A stretch of 64,000 nucleotides of DNA, from assembly GCF_000015645.1 (NCBI RefSeq), contig NC_008816.1:186001-250000 (forward strand). The letters are read 5' to 3'. Source of the stretch: Prochlorococcus marinus str. AS9601. GTDB taxonomy: Bacteria; Cyanobacteriota; Cyanobacteriia; PCC-6307; Cyanobiaceae. Numbering within the stretch: position 1 is the first letter of the stretch; each line of letters opens with the position of its first letter. Below the pieces are notes generated by a model, which worked only from the letters and a program-made list of their open reading frames with translations, was not told the origin of the DNA and ran no database searches. Shown in pieces: positions 49,424 through 58,774 of this stretch. Made by a program: the position numbers and the translations under genes.

Positions 49424-49641
49424 ATTGAGTAAAGTCAATATACTTTAATAATAAAGCCTCAAGTAATTATTTAAAATTGATATAAGAATTAAGTACATAT
49501 TACAAGGATATGATAATTTCAATTTTCATAATCTTTATCAAATTTTTGTTCGGTCATTTATCTTCATTCTCAGTCATAAATATGCAAAATCTTCTTTTCA
49601 AAAATATTCTTTCTTAAAATGTTTGTGTAAAAATTTATATC

Positions 49642-49842
49642 ATGTCGCAAACCAAAAAAGAGCAAATTATTAGTCACATACGCTATTTAAGGCAAGAGCT
49701 CAGAGAAATACATTTAGGAATAAAAGAAGATGACCTCTTCCCTGACCCAGGCGAATTAAGAGGATTAATGGCTCAGTTGGAAGCATTACTTGAATTAATA
49801 GAAGGAAATACTAAAATTCAATCAAACTCTAAAGTGGCTTAG
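49642..49842 (+). CDS. Small hypothetical helical protein (66 residues)
   Basis: 66 residues, not recognised. The first half is helical (KKEQIISHIRYLRQELREIH), then an LFPDPGELRG turn and a second helix (LMAQLEALLELIEG), so a helical hairpin is likely. It is charged and soluble, and lies 11 bases before the ycf20-like gene in the same direction, probably in one operon. Confidence 0.6.
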   Translation: MSQTKKEQIISHIRYLRQELREIHLGIKEDDLFPDPGELRGLMAQLEALLELIEGNTKIQSNSKVA

Positions 49843-49853
49843 TTTAATGCAAA

Positions 49854-50195
49854 ATGGTTGTTAAACCTCAAAAGACAAAATTTCAGCTAAACATTGTGGA
49901 AAATATTCAGACATTAAGTATTTGGGCTAGTAATCCATGGAGAAGATATTCAATTTCATTGATTACACTTTTAATAGGCTACTTTTTTGGAAGTTCTCTT
50001 GGTATGGTAAGTGCCGTTGTGGAACTCATGGATCCTGTAGCAGCTTTTTTATCAGTAGTTTTTATTGAGTTTTTAATAGTTCTAAGAAGAAATTTTAGAT
50101 TTGAAAAGAAAAAGAAATTTTTAGTACTTTTATTAGATTCTTTAAGATTGGGATTATTTTATGGTTTCTTTACTGAAAGTCTTAAGTTGCTATAA
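49854..50195 (+). CDS. ycf20: Ycf20-family (DUF565) membrane protein
   Basis: 113 residues with two or three hydrophobic segments. ASNPWRRYSISLITLLIGYF, FFGSSLGMVSAVVELMDPVA and FIEFLIVLRRNF follow the Ycf20/DUF565 layout known from cyanobacteria and plastids, where a role in photoprotection (non-photochemical quenching) has been reported for an algal member. Function here is inference. It converges with pyrB, with 2 bases between. Confidence 0.78.
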   Translation: MVVKPQKTKFQLNIVENIQTLSIWASNPWRRYSISLITLLIGYFFGSSLGMVSAVVELMDPVAAFLSVVFIEFLIVLRRNFRFEKKKKFLVLLLDSLRLGLFYGFFTESLKLL

Positions 50196-50197
50196 AT

Positions 50198-51214
50198 TTA
50201 CTTGTTGTGTTTTTGTAATAGATAAAGCAAAGCCATTCTTATGGGGATTCCATTTGCAACTTGATTATTTATTAAGCAATTAGGATATCGATCTACCACT
50301 TTGCTGCTTATTTCAATATCTCTGTTAATGGGACCAGGATGTAGAATTGGAATTTCTTTATTATTTAAAGATAATTTCTCTGGGGTTAAGCCATAATCCA
50401 AACTATATGAATCAATGCTACTTAGTAAATTTTCCATCATTCTCTCTTTCTGGAGTCTTAAAACAATAATCGCATCTGCAGTTTTTATTGATTCTTCCAA
50501 TGATCTAGAAATTGTTATGGAACCTCTTGATTTAACAGGATCTTCTGTTTGATTTGGCGCGGGGGTTTTTAAAAAATTGATAAATTCATCAGGTATTAAT
50601 GCCTTAGGACCACATAAGATTATATCCGCGCCGAATGCACTTAAAGCCCAAAGATTTGACCTCGCAACCCTTGAATGATTTACGTCTCCAATTATTAAAA
50701 TTTTTTTGGAATTTAAAACCTCTGGATTCAATGTTTGTGGGGAAAAGAATTTTATCAATGTATAGATGTCAAGCAATCCTTGGCTGGGGTGACTATGTAA
50801 TCCATCTCCCGCATTAAGAACCGATGTCTTGGAATTTATTGCATCAAGTTTTTTTGCGATTTCAAAGGTTATGTAACTTGATGAATGTCTGATAACTAAT
50901 GTATCCGCCCCCATAGCTGAATAAGTTATAGCGGTATCAATTATTGTTTCGCCTTTTGTTAAAGAGCTGGAGGATGGCGCAAACGTTTGGACATCAGCAG
51001 AAAGTCTTTTTGCTGCAAGCTCAAAACTATTTTTTGTTCTTGTACTTGCTTCAAAAAATAAAGAAGTTACCAAAGTCCCTTGTAAAGCCGGTATCTTTTT
51101 TGTTCCTGCATTCTTTAGTGCATCAAATCTATTAGCTAATTCAAATACTGACTCATAATCTTTAATTGAAAAATTAGCTAGTGTGTGTATATGTTTATGA
51201 GGCCAAATTTGCAT
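50198..51214 (-). CDS. pyrB: Aspartate carbamoyltransferase catalytic subunit
   Basis: 338 residues. Joins carbamoyl phosphate and aspartate in pyrimidine synthesis. The carbamoyl-phosphate loop [13 protein letters not shown] (51-63), [13 protein letters not shown] (the catalytic Ser/Lys loop), HPSQGLLD, and the C-terminal [13 protein letters not shown] are all present. A regulatory PyrI subunit is not seen nearby. It lies 21 bases downstream of the glycosylase gene on the same strand. Confidence 0.97.
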   Translation of the reverse strand: MQIWPHKHIHTLANFSIKDYESVFELANRFDALKNAGTKKIPALQGTLVTSLFFEASTRTKNSFELAAKRLSADVQTFAPSSSSLTKGETIIDTAITYSAMGADTLVIRHSSSYITFEIAKKLDAINSKTSVLNAGDGLHSHPSQGLLDIYTLIKFFSPQTLNPEVLNSKKILIIGDVNHSRVARSNLWALSAFGADIILCGPKALIPDEFINFLKTPAPNQTEDPVKSRGSITISRSLEESIKTADAIIVLRLQKERMMENLLSSIDSYSLDYGLTPEKLSLNNKEIPILHPGPINRDIEISSKVVDRYPNCLINNQVANGIPIRMALLYLLQKHNK

Positions 51215-51235
51215 TACGTTTAAAAAGATAAATGA

Positions 51236-51817
51236 TTATAGAAATTTAGGTGTTCTGTCACCTTTTAATCTTTTACTTACACTCCTACTATTTTTGAGAT
51301 ACCAACGCCATTTTATATTTTTTGCCTTTGATATGCCAATTCTCGTTGTTTGAATAAGATCTTTTTCTTCTAGAGTGGAGTCTCGTGGAGAAATCCATAA
51401 AGATTTGTTATCAAGAACTTCAAGTGAGTTAAATGAAATGTCTACACTGAATGTTTTAGTTACTAGGCCAGGTCCAGAAGCTAATCTTTCATTCTTGTTA
51501 GATATAAAAACTGATCTTATCAAAACACCACTTGCAAAATTTTCTCTATCAGTAACTATATTTAAACAATGATGAATGCCATAAGATTTGTAAATATAAA
51601 ATGTGCCAGGTTTACCAAATAATGATTTGTTTGATTCAGTCATTTTGCGGTAGCCATGACAGGCCTCTTCTTCCTGTGAATAAGCTTCAGTTTCAACAAT
51701 TATCCCTTTAACTTGATCTATCTCATTATTTTTTTTTATGAGGTAACAGCCTATTAAATCAGGAGCAACAAGTTTAGAGTGCCGATAAAAAAAATTTTTT
51801 GGAAATAATTCTTCTAT
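51236..51817 (-). CDS. mpg: 3-methyladenine DNA glycosylase (MPG/AAG type), start codon non-canonical
   Basis: The conserved domain runs 193 codons: LFPKNFFYRHSKLVAPDLIG, then VETEAY (catalytic-type Glu), CHGYRKMTESN, and FGKPGTFYIYKSYGIHHC, which flips and excises alkylated purines in this family. The first ATG (51643) lies downstream of VETEAY and would remove the catalytic glutamate, so the coding region must begin earlier. Upstream in frame there is no ATG/GTG/TTG before a TGA at 51821-51823; ATG 51841 is cut off by that stop. ATA 51817 is my proposed start. Alternatives are a young pseudogene or a sequence error. Confidence 0.7.
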   Translation of the reverse strand: MEELFPKNFFYRHSKLVAPDLIGCYLIKKNNEIDQVKGIIVETEAYSQEEEACHGYRKMTESNKSLFGKPGTFYIYKSYGIHHCLNIVTDRENFASGVLIRSVFISNKNERLASGPGLVTKTFSVDISFNSLEVLDNKSLWISPRDSTLEEKDLIQTTRIGISKAKNIKWRWYLKNSRSVSKRLKGDRTPKFL

Positions 51818-51984
51818 TGTTCAATATCTATCTAATAACATATTTAGCTGAGAAAAATAATTAAGGCTAATAGTTGATATTGATTTTTAAAAAAAAGTGA
51901 TTTTTTAAATTATTTGAAATTCAAAGGATATGTAAATAAGTTGCTCTTAATAACCTATTATTTAGTAAGAAAGATATTAAAAGT

Positions 51985-52278
51985 ATGACAAAAATAACTA
52001 AAGAGGAAGTAAATAAAGTTGCTCATTTAGCGAGATTAGAACTTAACGAGAATGAAATTAATAATCATGCAGAACAATTAGAAAAGATATTGGATTATAT
52101 AAGACAACTTGAAAAAATTGATACTGATGATGTGCCCTGTACAACTAGAGCTATAGAGGTTGTAAATGTATTTAGAAAAGACGAAAAGAAAAATTCTGAT
52201 TGCAATGAAGAACTTTTAGAATTGGGTCCATCGAGAGAAGATAAATATTTTAAAGTACCAAAAATCCTTAATGAATGA
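51985..52278 (+). CDS. gatC: Aspartyl/glutamyl-tRNA amidotransferase subunit C
   Basis: 97 residues. GatC bridges GatA and GatB in the complex that converts Glu-tRNA(Gln) to Gln-tRNA(Gln). Family features are VNKVAHLARLELNENEINNH near the N-terminus, LEKILDYIRQLEKIDTDDVP in the middle, and the C-terminal GPSREDKYFKVPKIL. GatA and GatB are not adjacent, as usual in these genomes. It converges with crtR, leaving 5 bases between the stops. Confidence 0.92.
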   Translation: MTKITKEEVNKVAHLARLELNENEINNHAEQLEKILDYIRQLEKIDTDDVPCTTRAIEVVNVFRKDEKKNSDCNEELLELGPSREDKYFKVPKILNE

Positions 52279-52283
52279 GTAAG

Positions 52284-53315
52284 TTAGTTGCTTCCAATAA
52301 ATGTTTTGTTTACTATCTTTAATAAAAATTTTTTTATTTTAAAGCTTGGATATAAATTTATGATTTTTCTAATTTTCCCTCTCTTTTTGCTATGACTCCT
52401 TACACCAATTAATAAATCATAAATAAAATTAAAAATGTCATCTTTGCTTTCGAATATCCCAACCCTTTGAGGGGAGCCTTTTTTATCCAATAAAGGCTTA
52501 GTTTTTTCATAAGCTATTTTGTATTCAAACCAAGGAATCGATGGCCAAAGATGATGAATGAGATGATAATTTTGTCCCATTATTAATAAATTCATAAATT
52601 TGCTTGGATAAACTCGAGAATTTATCCATTTATTTCTTGATCTAAATGGTCTATGGGGTAAATAATCAAAAAATATTCCTAAAGTGACCCCTACCATTAA
52701 TGCTGGGCCGAACCATAAATTATAAATTAAATTCATAAAGTCAAATTTCAAACCTGCTAATATGATTGTTATGAATATTGATCTTTCAATTCCCCATTGT
52801 AGTAATTCATATCTTCGCCAGAGTTTTCTTTGAAAGAAAAATACCTCATGATAAAAAAATCTTGGAGCAATTAGCCAAATTGGACCAAAAGTACTGACAA
52901 TATGATCTGGATCATTTTTGGGGTGATTTACGTGAATATGATGTTGTAAATGAACTCTAGTAAAAACTGGGAAGCTAAACCCTAACAGAATAGCTGAGCC
53001 ATGCCCCATTGCTTGATTTATCCAAGGAACTGGATGAGCAGCTTTATGACAGGCATCATGAATTACAGTACCCTCAATATGTAAAGCTAAAAAAGCAGTG
53101 GCTACAAGTAAAGGCAAAGGCCAAACACCTCTATACCATTGCCATATGCTAAGAAAAGCGAGAAAATAACCGCCAAAAAATAAACCTAATGTTGGATTCC
53201 AAAAACTTGGCGGATCTACGTAATTTTTAATCTCTTTTTGCCAATTAAATGTTTTTGAAGAATTAGTATTTTTCGTTGTATTTTTACTGGTTAAGTTTGA
53301 AATCGTTTCTTTTAT
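52284..53315 (-). CDS. crtR: Beta-carotene hydroxylase CrtR, start codon non-canonical
   Basis: About 343 residues if initiated at ATA 53315. It hydroxylates beta-carotene toward zeaxanthin in the membrane. The His-box set is complete: HDACHKAAH, HLQHHIHVNH and NYHLIHHLWPS. Codons 53118-53315 encode a membrane-anchor region (WQKEIKNYVDPPSFWNP, then FFGGYFLAFLSIWQWYRGVW) joined seamlessly to the rest, but contain no ATG, GTG or TTG; the first is TTG 53117, which would delete 66 residues including the first helix. An in-frame stop (TAA 53319-53321) bounds the frame. ATA, or less likely ATT 53303, are the candidate starts. Confidence 0.8.
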   Translation of the reverse strand: MKETISNLTSKNTTKNTNSSKTFNWQKEIKNYVDPPSFWNPTLGLFFGGYFLAFLSIWQWYRGVWPLPLLVATAFLALHIEGTVIHDACHKAAHPVPWINQAMGHGSAILLGFSFPVFTRVHLQHHIHVNHPKNDPDHIVSTFGPIWLIAPRFFYHEVFFFQRKLWRRYELLQWGIERSIFITIILAGLKFDFMNLIYNLWFGPALMVGVTLGIFFDYLPHRPFRSRNKWINSRVYPSKFMNLLIMGQNYHLIHHLWPSIPWFEYKIAYEKTKPLLDKKGSPQRVGIFESKDDIFNFIYDLLIGVRSHSKKRGKIRKIINLYPSFKIKKFLLKIVNKTFIGSN

Positions 53316-53339
53316 TCTTTAAATAATATAACTAATATT

Positions 53340-53424
53340 TTAAGATGATTGCATGCTCAAACATAAAAAATTTCTTTTAGGAGATTTTTAATTTAATTTT
53401 AATGTGTCAAATTAATCATCTTAA
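53340..53424. repeat. Inverted repeat, 11-base arms, upstream of tRNA-Leu
   Basis: TTAAGATGATT (53340-53350) and AATCATCTTAA (53414-53424) are perfect inverted copies separated by 63 bases, between the crtR 5' end and the tRNA gene. Could be a binding site pair or chance in AT-rich DNA. Confidence 0.35.
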
Positions 53425-53472
53425 GAAAAAAAATTTTTAAAATAAACTTCTTTCAATTATTATTTTATTTGA

Positions 53473-53554
53473 GCGGTCGTGGCGGAATTGGTAGACGCGC
53501 GAGTTTTAGGTACTCGTATCTTCGGGTGTGGGAGTTCAAGTCTCCCCGACCGCA
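53473..53554 (+). tRNA. trnL: tRNA-Leu, anticodon UAG
   Basis: 82 bases. The acceptor arms GCGGTCG (53473-53479) and CGACCGC (53547-53553) pair exactly, with discriminator A. A GGTAGAC D-loop, an anticodon stem CGAGT/ACTCG enclosing TTTAGGT (anticodon TAG), a class II variable arm, and GTTCAAG T-loop make a complete class II tRNA-Leu. The 3' CCA is not encoded. Confidence 0.97.
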
Positions 53555-53625
53555 CTTAAGGAAATTCTGATAGATAGTTTGTTTATTGATATCAACTCTT
53601 ATAATTTAATCAAGAAGTTAATTTA

Positions 53626-54075
53626 ATGAATAGTTTGATATTTTATTTAGGAATTTTTTATATAGTAATTGGAACCATTTTTTTAACTGTACCGATACTT
53701 TATCTTGAGCTCAGCAAACCGAGAGACCTAATAAAAGCTTTTTTAAATTTATTAGTAGGTTTTATATTAATAATTAAAAATAAAATAATAGAAGAATCCT
53801 TTTTTGCAATTTTCCTCTTATTAACAGTACTTGTTATTTTTTATCTAGTAGAGATTTTTTTATCTAGATGGTTCCAATTGACGGAAATCGAAAAGAAAAA
53901 ATTAACTACATTTTTGGAATTTAAAAATAACTTTTCGAAAATCTTAGAAGCTATTAATCTGGGATTTGGTAGTTTTACGAAACTTTCAAATTTTTTTAAT
54001 TTTGGCAGTAAAAATAAAAATACAACTCAAAAAAAGTGGGTAAGAAATGATAAAAATGATAATATAAAAGTCTGA
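53626..54075 (+). CDS. Hypothetical membrane protein
   Basis: 149 residues, not recognised. Three hydrophobic stretches fall in the first 95 residues (LIFYLGIFYIVIGTIFLTV; AFLNLLVGFILIIK; FFAIFLLLTVLVIFYLVEI), followed by a Lys/Asn-rich cytoplasmic tail ending KKWVRNDKNDNIKV. It sits between tRNA-Leu and ileS, 71 bases after the tRNA. It may be a lineage-specific membrane protein. Confidence 0.55.
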   Translation: MNSLIFYLGIFYIVIGTIFLTVPILYLELSKPRDLIKAFLNLLVGFILIIKNKIIEESFFAIFLLLTVLVIFYLVEIFLSRWFQLTEIEKKKLTTFLEFKNNFSKILEAINLGFGSFTKLSNFFNFGSKNKNTTQKKWVRNDKNDNIKV

Positions 54076-54195
54076 AATCATATACACTGGTTACTTGAAA
54101 CTTCTCGAAAAAACTAAAGGTCAATTAAGAAAGAATATAATGAATTAAATTTATTTAAATAATTCTTTTGATCACCAATATTTCCATATCGTCGT

Positions 54196-57102
54196 ATGAA
54201 ATCTCAAAATAGCAAAGAACAAAAATCAGACTTTTCTTATAAAGAAACTTTAAATTTACTTAAAACTGACTTCTCAATGCGAGCAAACTCAGTTGTAAGA
54301 GAACCTGAGATTCAGAATTTTTGGGCTAAAAATAATATTGATTTCAAATTAGGGTCAAATAATTCAGGAGAAATATTTACATTACATGATGGCCCCCCTT
54401 ATGCAAATGGAGCTCTTCATATGGGTCATGCCCTTAATAAAGTGTTAAAAGACATAATAAATAAGTATAAAACTTTAAGAGGATTTAGGGTGCATTACGT
54501 ACCTGGTTGGGACTGTCATGGATTACCTATTGAATTAAAAGTTCTTCAGAATTTAAAATCTGATGAAAGAAAAAATCTTGACACTTTAAATCTAAGAAAA
54601 AAAGCAACAGATTATGCTCATATCCAAATTAATAATCAAATGGAGGGTTTCAAAAGGTGGGGCATATGGGGAGATTGGGATAACCCTTACTTAACCCTCA
54701 AGAAAAGTTATGAATCTGCTCAGATTGGAGTATTTGGGAAGATGTTTTTAAATGGCTATATATATCGAGGTCTTAAACCTGTGCATTGGAGCCCAAGTTC
54801 GAGGACTGCACTTGCAGAAGCAGAATTAGAATATCCTGATGAACATTATTCAAAAAGTATTTATATTTCTTTAAAAATAACAAAAATATCTGAGGAAATT
54901 TTATTAAATTTTGTCCAAGAAAATCTTAATATTAAAAGAGAATTTTTTGAAAATAATTCTTTCATAACTATTTGGACTACTACTCCTTGGACTATACCTG
55001 CAAATGAAGCAGTTGCAGTAAATCCAAAAATAAAGTATGTTTTTGCTATCGATGAAGAGAAACGAATTTACCTTTTTGCAAAAGATTTATCTACTGAAAT
55101 AAGTAATAAATTTAATAAAGATTTAAAGGTGCTTTTAGAGGTTAAGGGCTCTCAATTAGAAAATATTGAATATCAACATCCTTCTAAAAATAAAAATTGC
55201 AGAATTGTAATTGGTGGAGATTATATTACTACAGAATCAGGTACTGGAATTGTTCATACCGCCCCTGGTCATGGAGTAGATGATTTTAATGTGGGTCAAA
55301 AATATGATTTACCCATAACATGTGTTGTTGATGAAAAAGGTAATTTAAATGAATATTCTGGTCAATTCCAAGGATCAAATGTTCTTAAAGATGCAAATGA
55401 TTTAATTATTGAATATCTAAAGGGTAATAATTTGCTTCTATTACAAGAAAATTATAAGCATAGATATCCGTATGATTGGAGAACTAAAAAACCAACTATT
55501 TTTAGGGCAACAGAACAATGGTTTGCATCTGTAAATGGCTTTAGATCATCCGCATTACAGGCAATCGAAGATGTTGAATGGATGCCAGCAACTGGAAAGA
55601 AAAGAATTTATTCTATGGTTGTTGGTAGAGGAGATTGGTGTATTTCAAGACAAAGGTCATGGGGAGTCCCAATTCCAGTTTTTTATAAAAAAAATGGTAA
55701 TGATATTCTTCTTAACAGCGAGATAATTAATCATATTCAAGAACTTTTTAGCGAACATGGAGCAGATATTTGGTGGGATTGGGATGTTAAGAATCTATTG
55801 CCAGAAAAATATGCAAGAGAATCGGATCTATGGAAAAAAGGAACAGATACAATGGATGTCTGGTTCGATTCAGGATCTAGCTGGGCCGCAGTATGTGAAC
55901 TAAGAAGTGAATTAAAGTATCCAGCCGATCTTTATTTAGAGGGATCAGATCAACATCGAGGATGGTTTCAGTCTTCTTTGCTAACATCTGTAGCAGTCAA
56001 TAATAAACCTCCATATAAAAAAGTTTTAACGCACGGTTTTGCACTTGATGAAAACGGAAGAAAAATGAGTAAATCTTTAGGGAATGTTGTTGATCCAAAT
56101 ATAATTATTAATGGAGGTAACAATAAAAAAACTGAACCTGCTTACGGCGCTGATGTTTTAAGGCTATGGGTAAGCTCTGTAGATTATTCAGTTGATGTTC
56201 CAATTGGTTCAAATATACTCAAGCAACTTGCAGACGTTTATAGAAAAGTTCGAAATACTGCAAGATATCTTCTAGGTAATATTCATGATTATGATCCAAA
56301 TATTGATAGTTATGAAATTGATCAGTTACCTCTCCTAGATCAATGGATGTTAGGCAGGTTAGTTGAGGTTACAGATCAAATATCAAATGCTTATGAAAAT
56401 TATGAATTTTCAAAATTTTTTCAAATCTTACAAAGTTTTTGTGTTGTTGATCTATCAAATTTTTATTTGGATATTGCGAAGGATAGGTTATATGTAAGTT
56501 CTAAATCACAATTTAGAAGAAGATCATGCCAGTTTGTTATGTCAAAAGTTGTTGAAAATTTAGCCGTACTTATTTCTCCAGTGCTTTGTCATATGGCTGA
56601 GGATATTTGGCAAAATATTCCATATTTAACTAAAGAAAAATCAGTATTTCAAAGGGGATGGCCAATATTTGCACAGTCATGGAAAAATCAAATTCTTAAT
56701 GAGCATATTGCAAATTTAAGAAATTTGAGAGTTGAAATTAATAAAGCTATAGAAGGATGTAGGAACAAACAAATAATTGGAGCAGCTTTAGAAACTGAAG
56801 TTAATTATTTGCCTGAAGATAAAGTTGTAAAAGATTCACTAATTTGGCTACAGGAATTTGGCAGTCAAGATGTAGATTTATTTAGGGATTGGCTTATAGT
56901 GTCAAACTTTCAAGTGGTATCCGATTTGGTAGAGAATTCTCTAATTATAGATAATAATGCACTTGGTAAGATTCAGATAATAAAAGCACAGGGACAAAAA
57001 TGTGATAGATGTTGGCATTATCAAAAAGAAACTTTTAATGGAATTCAAAATACAAAATTATGTAAAAGATGTTCAAATATTATTAATCTTGAATTTACTT
57101 AA
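54196..57102 (+). CDS. ileS: Isoleucyl-tRNA synthetase
   Basis: 968 residues, class I synthetase with CP1 editing domain. HIGH-type [18 protein letters not shown] (around 63-80), editing-domain [12 protein letters not shown] (around 260), KMSKSLGN near 620, the anticodon-binding domain, and a C-terminal zinc finger (CDRCWHYQ...LCKRCSNI). Charges tRNA-Ile and edits valine. The stop overlaps the convergent 111-residue gene by 4 bases. Confidence 0.97.
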   Translation: MKSQNSKEQKSDFSYKETLNLLKTDFSMRANSVVREPEIQNFWAKNNIDFKLGSNNSGEIFTLHDGPPYANGALHMGHALNKVLKDIINKYKTLRGFRVHYVPGWDCHGLPIELKVLQNLKSDERKNLDTLNLRKKATDYAHIQINNQMEGFKRWGIWGDWDNPYLTLKKSYESAQIGVFGKMFLNGYIYRGLKPVHWSPSSRTALAEAELEYPDEHYSKSIYISLKITKISEEILLNFVQENLNIKREFFENNSFITIWTTTPWTIPANEAVAVNPKIKYVFAIDEEKRIYLFAKDLSTEISNKFNKDLKVLLEVKGSQLENIEYQHPSKNKNCRIVIGGDYITTESGTGIVHTAPGHGVDDFNVGQKYDLPITCVVDEKGNLNEYSGQFQGSNVLKDANDLIIEYLKGNNLLLLQENYKHRYPYDWRTKKPTIFRATEQWFASVNGFRSSALQAIEDVEWMPATGKKRIYSMVVGRGDWCISRQRSWGVPIPVFYKKNGNDILLNSEIINHIQELFSEHGADIWWDWDVKNLLPEKYARESDLWKKGTDTMDVWFDSGSSWAAVCELRSELKYPADLYLEGSDQHRGWFQSSLLTSVAVNNKPPYKKVLTHGFALDENGRKMSKSLGNVVDPNIIINGGNNKKTEPAYGADVLRLWVSSVDYSVDVPIGSNILKQLADVYRKVRNTARYLLGNIHDYDPNIDSYEIDQLPLLDQWMLGRLVEVTDQISNAYENYEFSKFFQILQSFCVVDLSNFYLDIAKDRLYVSSKSQFRRRSCQFVMSKVVENLAVLISPVLCHMAEDIWQNIPYLTKEKSVFQRGWPIFAQSWKNQILNEHIANLRNLRVEINKAIEGCRNKQIIGAALETEVNYLPEDKVVKDSLIWLQEFGSQDVDLFRDWLIVSNFQVVSDLVENSLIIDNNALGKIQIIKAQGQKCDRCWHYQKETFNGIQNTKLCKRCSNIINLEFT

Positions 57103-57434
57103 ATCCAGTTTTTTTTATTTAGAAAGAAAACTGAGTTTTGATTTTCTCTTATAAAATTATCTTCGGTTTCTAATAAGGGTGCTTTATAAAGTTTAAATTT
57201 GGTGATTACATATTGAGATTCTATAACTTTCTTTTCTAAATCTATTTCAATTGGATGAGTTGTAGAGCTGCTAAAACCTTTGAAAATTATTATTTCTAAT
57301 TGTTCTTTGTGATTTTCTTTTAGAATAAAACCTTCTAGTTTAATTATCCTATTAGGTATCTCGGAACTTATTTTTTCAAGATTATTTATTAAATCAATTT
57401 CTGCCATTTTGAGAGAAGCAAGAGTTTCTTCCAT
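57099..57434 (-). CDS. Hypothetical protein of the cyanobacterial core
   Basis: 111 residues, not recognised with confidence. A helical start ([20 protein letters not shown]) precedes an alternating-strand region ([39 protein letters not shown]). No membrane segment. Its start lies inside the last codons of the DUF3177 gene (41-base overlap), an arrangement that implies coupled translation. A second possible start is Met 57407. Confidence 0.5.
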   Translation of the reverse strand: MEETLASLKMAEIDLINNLEKISSEIPNRIIKLEGFILKENHKEQLEIIIFKGFSSSTTHPIEIDLEKKVIESQYVITKFKLYKAPLLETEDNFIRENQNSVFFLNKKNWI

Positions 57435-58101
57435 TTTTAGGTAATTTGATTATTGACCATTGAATAAGGCCTAAAGCATAAATTAATAATGAAATTAATC
57501 CTAAAAATTTCGCTATCGGCTGAGTAAAGTTGGCTCCGAAGAAAAAGTTGAATAAATTTTTTATAAAAATATATAAATTTGAAGAAGGCTGAAGCCATAT
57601 TGCACATGCATCTGAATTAATAAAAGAAAAGCAGTTAAAGTTTAGTAAGCTCTGAATTAGAAAATTGAGAGATATAAAAGTTACCGTCCATCTCCATATT
57701 TTTGTCGTTGTTGTAAGAGAGTAAGAAAAATCATATTCTCTTAATTCATCATTAATATCCTTCCAAAACCAAACTGAAACTGTGATTAATAATGTTGAAA
57801 TATTTGTTATCACAAGAGCATTATTATACTTACCAATTAAAAGTAGAAGGCTTATAAAAAATAAAAGGGATATTTTCCAATACATTGATAGAAGTTTAAT
57901 AACTGCTTTATTTCTTTTTTTAATTGACCAGAGGGATAGAGTTGTAGGTATACCAATAAGGAAAACTATTGAAAGTTGAAAGGATAGCCAAATAGAAAGT
58001 TGATTAAAAACGTTCAAAACTTTTTTTTTAAATACATAATAATTAAACATCAAACTGTTACTTTTGAACTCACTATTGTCATAGTTATGAATATTATGCA
58101 T
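57394..58101 (-). CDS. DUF3177-type cyanobacterial membrane protein
   Basis: 235 residues from Met 58101; longer (58179) and shorter (58050) starts exist. The longer start would overlap trmB on the other strand. Five or six hydrophobic segments (IWLSFQLSIVFLIGIPTTLS; ISLLFFISLLLLIG; ALVITNISTLLITVSVWFWK; FISLNFLIQSLLNF; FLGLISLLIYALGLIQW) match my memory of DUF3177 in cyanobacteria. No known function. Divergent from trmB; overlaps the 111-residue gene downstream. Confidence 0.62.
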   Translation of the reverse strand: MHNIHNYDNSEFKSNSLMFNYYVFKKKVLNVFNQLSIWLSFQLSIVFLIGIPTTLSLWSIKKRNKAVIKLLSMYWKISLLFFISLLLLIGKYNNALVITNISTLLITVSVWFWKDINDELREYDFSYSLTTTTKIWRWTVTFISLNFLIQSLLNFNCFSFINSDACAIWLQPSSNLYIFIKNLFNFFFGANFTQPIAKFLGLISLLIYALGLIQWSIIKLPKNGRNSCFSQNGRN

Positions 58102-58137
58102 CCTTATATTATTGCCTAAAAATATATTAATAATCGT

Positions 58138-58767
58138 ATGAGACAGCATGTTAATCCGCTTAGTATTAATTTCAATCAAATTGAGAGAATACCATCTTTG
58201 GGTGAAATGTTTGGTGATTCTAAATTAAATCTTCATTTGGATATAGGCTGTGCTGCTGGAGAGTTTTTATTCGATTTAGCTTTAGTAAATACTAGTTGGA
58301 ATTATTTAGGAATCGAAATCCGTGAGAAATTAGTCAAAAATGCTAAATTAAAAGTACTTGAAAGTGAAATCAAAAATTTATATTTTTTATTTGGTAATGC
58401 TAATAATATTTTGAATGATGTCCAAAGTGAATTGATTATTAAAAATTTAAAAAGTATTTCTTTTTATTTTCCTGATCCATGGTTTAAAAAGAGACATTAT
58501 AAAAGGCGTGTCATTCAGCCAGAATTTATTAATATTCTCTCTAATTTATTGCAAAAAGGTACCTTAATTTTTATAAAAACAGATGTAAAGGATTTATTTG
58601 ATTATATGGATTACACTATTTCTAATAATTTTTATTTTAAAACGATAGATAAAAAAGATTTTAATTATTCTGAAAGTTTTAATCCAAATAAAGTGAAAAC
58701 TAATCGGGAAAAGTATGTGATTAATAATCAACTTGATATTTTTGAAAGGATTTATATAAAAATTTGA
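58138..58767 (+). CDS. trmB: tRNA (guanine-N7-)-methyltransferase
   Basis: 209 residues, class I SAM methyltransferase that makes m7G46 in tRNA variable loops. SAM motif [15 protein letters not shown] (residues 36-50), [13 protein letters not shown], the TrmB-specific [19 protein letters not shown] segment, and [13 protein letters not shown]. The start is tight to the divergent DUF3177 gene. It converges with glmM, 7 bases between the stops. Confidence 0.95.
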   Translation: MRQHVNPLSINFNQIERIPSLGEMFGDSKLNLHLDIGCAAGEFLFDLALVNTSWNYLGIEIREKLVKNAKLKVLESEIKNLYFLFGNANNILNDVQSELIIKNLKSISFYFPDPWFKKRHYKRRVIQPEFINILSNLLQKGTLIFIKTDVKDLFDYMDYTISNNFYFKTIDKKDFNYSESFNPNKVKTNREKYVINNQLDIFERIYIKI

Positions 58768-58774
58768 TTCATTT

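Noticed and set aside
49510-49617. 35-residue frame with an upstream AAGGA in the DUF2555 spacer
   Set aside because: The AAGGA is only one base from the ATG and the peptide is a chance Phe/Ile run; no other support.
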